Shown one piece after another: positions 6,267 to 6,509 of a stretch of DNA of 6,509 nucleotides. Source of the stretch: Sulfurospirillaceae bacterium (lineage in GTDB: Bacteria > Campylobacterota > Campylobacteria > Campylobacterales > Sulfurospirillaceae). Below the pieces are notes generated by a model. It had not been told where the DNA came from. It worked only from the letters and a program-made list of their open reading frames with translations, and did no database searches. The stretch is taken from assembly GCA_028705785.1 (NCBI GenBank), contig JAQWCT010000155.1, positions 1 through 6,509 of the forward strand, written 5' to 3'. A program made the position numbers and the translations under genes. How positions within the stretch are numbered: the stretch's first letter is position 1; the number at the start of each line of letters is the position of its first letter.

Positions 6267-6509
6267 TTATCTCTTCCTCCAAACGCTTACATGTAAAGAC
6301 TTACAGACTTGTTTTCGCCCTGTTTTTTGAATGCATGAGGTCATTTCGCATGGCTCACCAACCAAGTCAAAATCAGCCAATAAAATGTCATTTAAAGCGT
6401 CAAATGTACTATATTTTTCGCCATTTTTCTTAAAACCACCGAGCCATTTTTTTCGAGGTGTTTTATCCTCATCCCAATCATAAGCACTTGCAATGACCAA
6501 TAAACCATT
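6267..6509 (-). CDS. ovoA: C-terminal end of OvoA-like ovothiol synthase (methyltransferase domain), cut by the window edge
   Basis: The reading frame is open to the right edge, so only the last 80 residues are seen; the TTG at 6498 is not a real start. The visible part begins NGLLVIASAYDWDEDKTP, followed by KKWLGGFKKNGE, a TFDALNDIL helix, and the end VSVWRKR. This pattern (GLLVI..SPY.W...TP...WLGG at the start, ATVWRR at the end) is characteristic of the methyltransferase that N-methylates 4/5-mercaptohistidine in ovothiol A synthesis, usually the C-terminal domain of OvoA. Whether the DinB-like and sulfoxide-synthase domains precede it cannot be seen, so it could be a stand-alone methyltransferase. 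Three Cys (in CEMTSC and VCKS) lie near the end. Confidence 0.72.
   Translation of the reverse strand, partial: NGLLVIASAYDWDEDKTPRKKWLGGFKKNGEKYSTFDALNDILLADFDLVGEPCEMTSCIQKTGRKQVCKSLHVSVWRKR

Noticed and set aside
1..6509. CRISPR array or insertion-sequence ends
   Set aside because: No regularly spaced repeats and no terminal inverted repeats with a transposase were seen.

Overview
The window joins a mobile-element segment (about 1-3026, genes on +) to a chromosomal housekeeping segment (about 3024-6509, genes on -). The tRNA-Ser(GCU) gene at 3024-3114 sits at the seam. The host looks like a member of the Campylobacterota (epsilonproteobacteria), perhaps Sulfurospirillum or a relative. The reasons are the AT-rich coding style, the tight ribH-nusB-pyrF order known from Campylobacter, the AsmA-type protein, and an OvoA-like gene end. 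The genus is an inference.

Left part (1-3023): five same-strand genes packed with almost no gaps. They are a 459-aa rolling-circle replication initiator with an HUH motif and a phiX174 gpA-like YxxxKYxxxK motif, three unrecognised small proteins (71, 63 and 71 aa), and a 293-aa tyrosine recombinase starting at TTG. The recombinase gene ends 68 bp from the 3' end of tRNA-Ser, the usual layout for an element integrated into a tRNA 3' end. The parts together suggest an integrated single-stranded-DNA-phage-like (inovirus-like) or rolling-circle-plasmid-like element. No coat, morphogenesis (Zot-like) or partner att sequence lies in the window, so the element must continue past the left edge and its type stays open.

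Right part (3177-6509): on the minus strand, in transcription order, come the 3' end of an ovoA-like gene (C-terminal methyltransferase of ovothiol synthase), ribH (lumazine synthase), nusB (antitermination factor), pyrF (OMP decarboxylase) and an asmA-family membrane-anchored protein. Gaps from ribH to asmA are 9, 0 and 18 bp, so these four are very probably one operon. The tRNA-Ser gene follows with its own extended -10 promoter.

Worth a second look: the Rep-integrase cassette itself; a perfect 11-bp inverted repeat in rep starting at a catalytic-Tyr codon; a 24-nt ribosome-binding leader present twice and carrying a vestige of the rep stop region; an A-C mismatch in the tRNA acceptor stem on the side an integrating element would replace; and ovoA directly upstream of ribH. 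No gene-free stretch exceeds 300 bases; the longest is the att/tRNA region between int and asmA.
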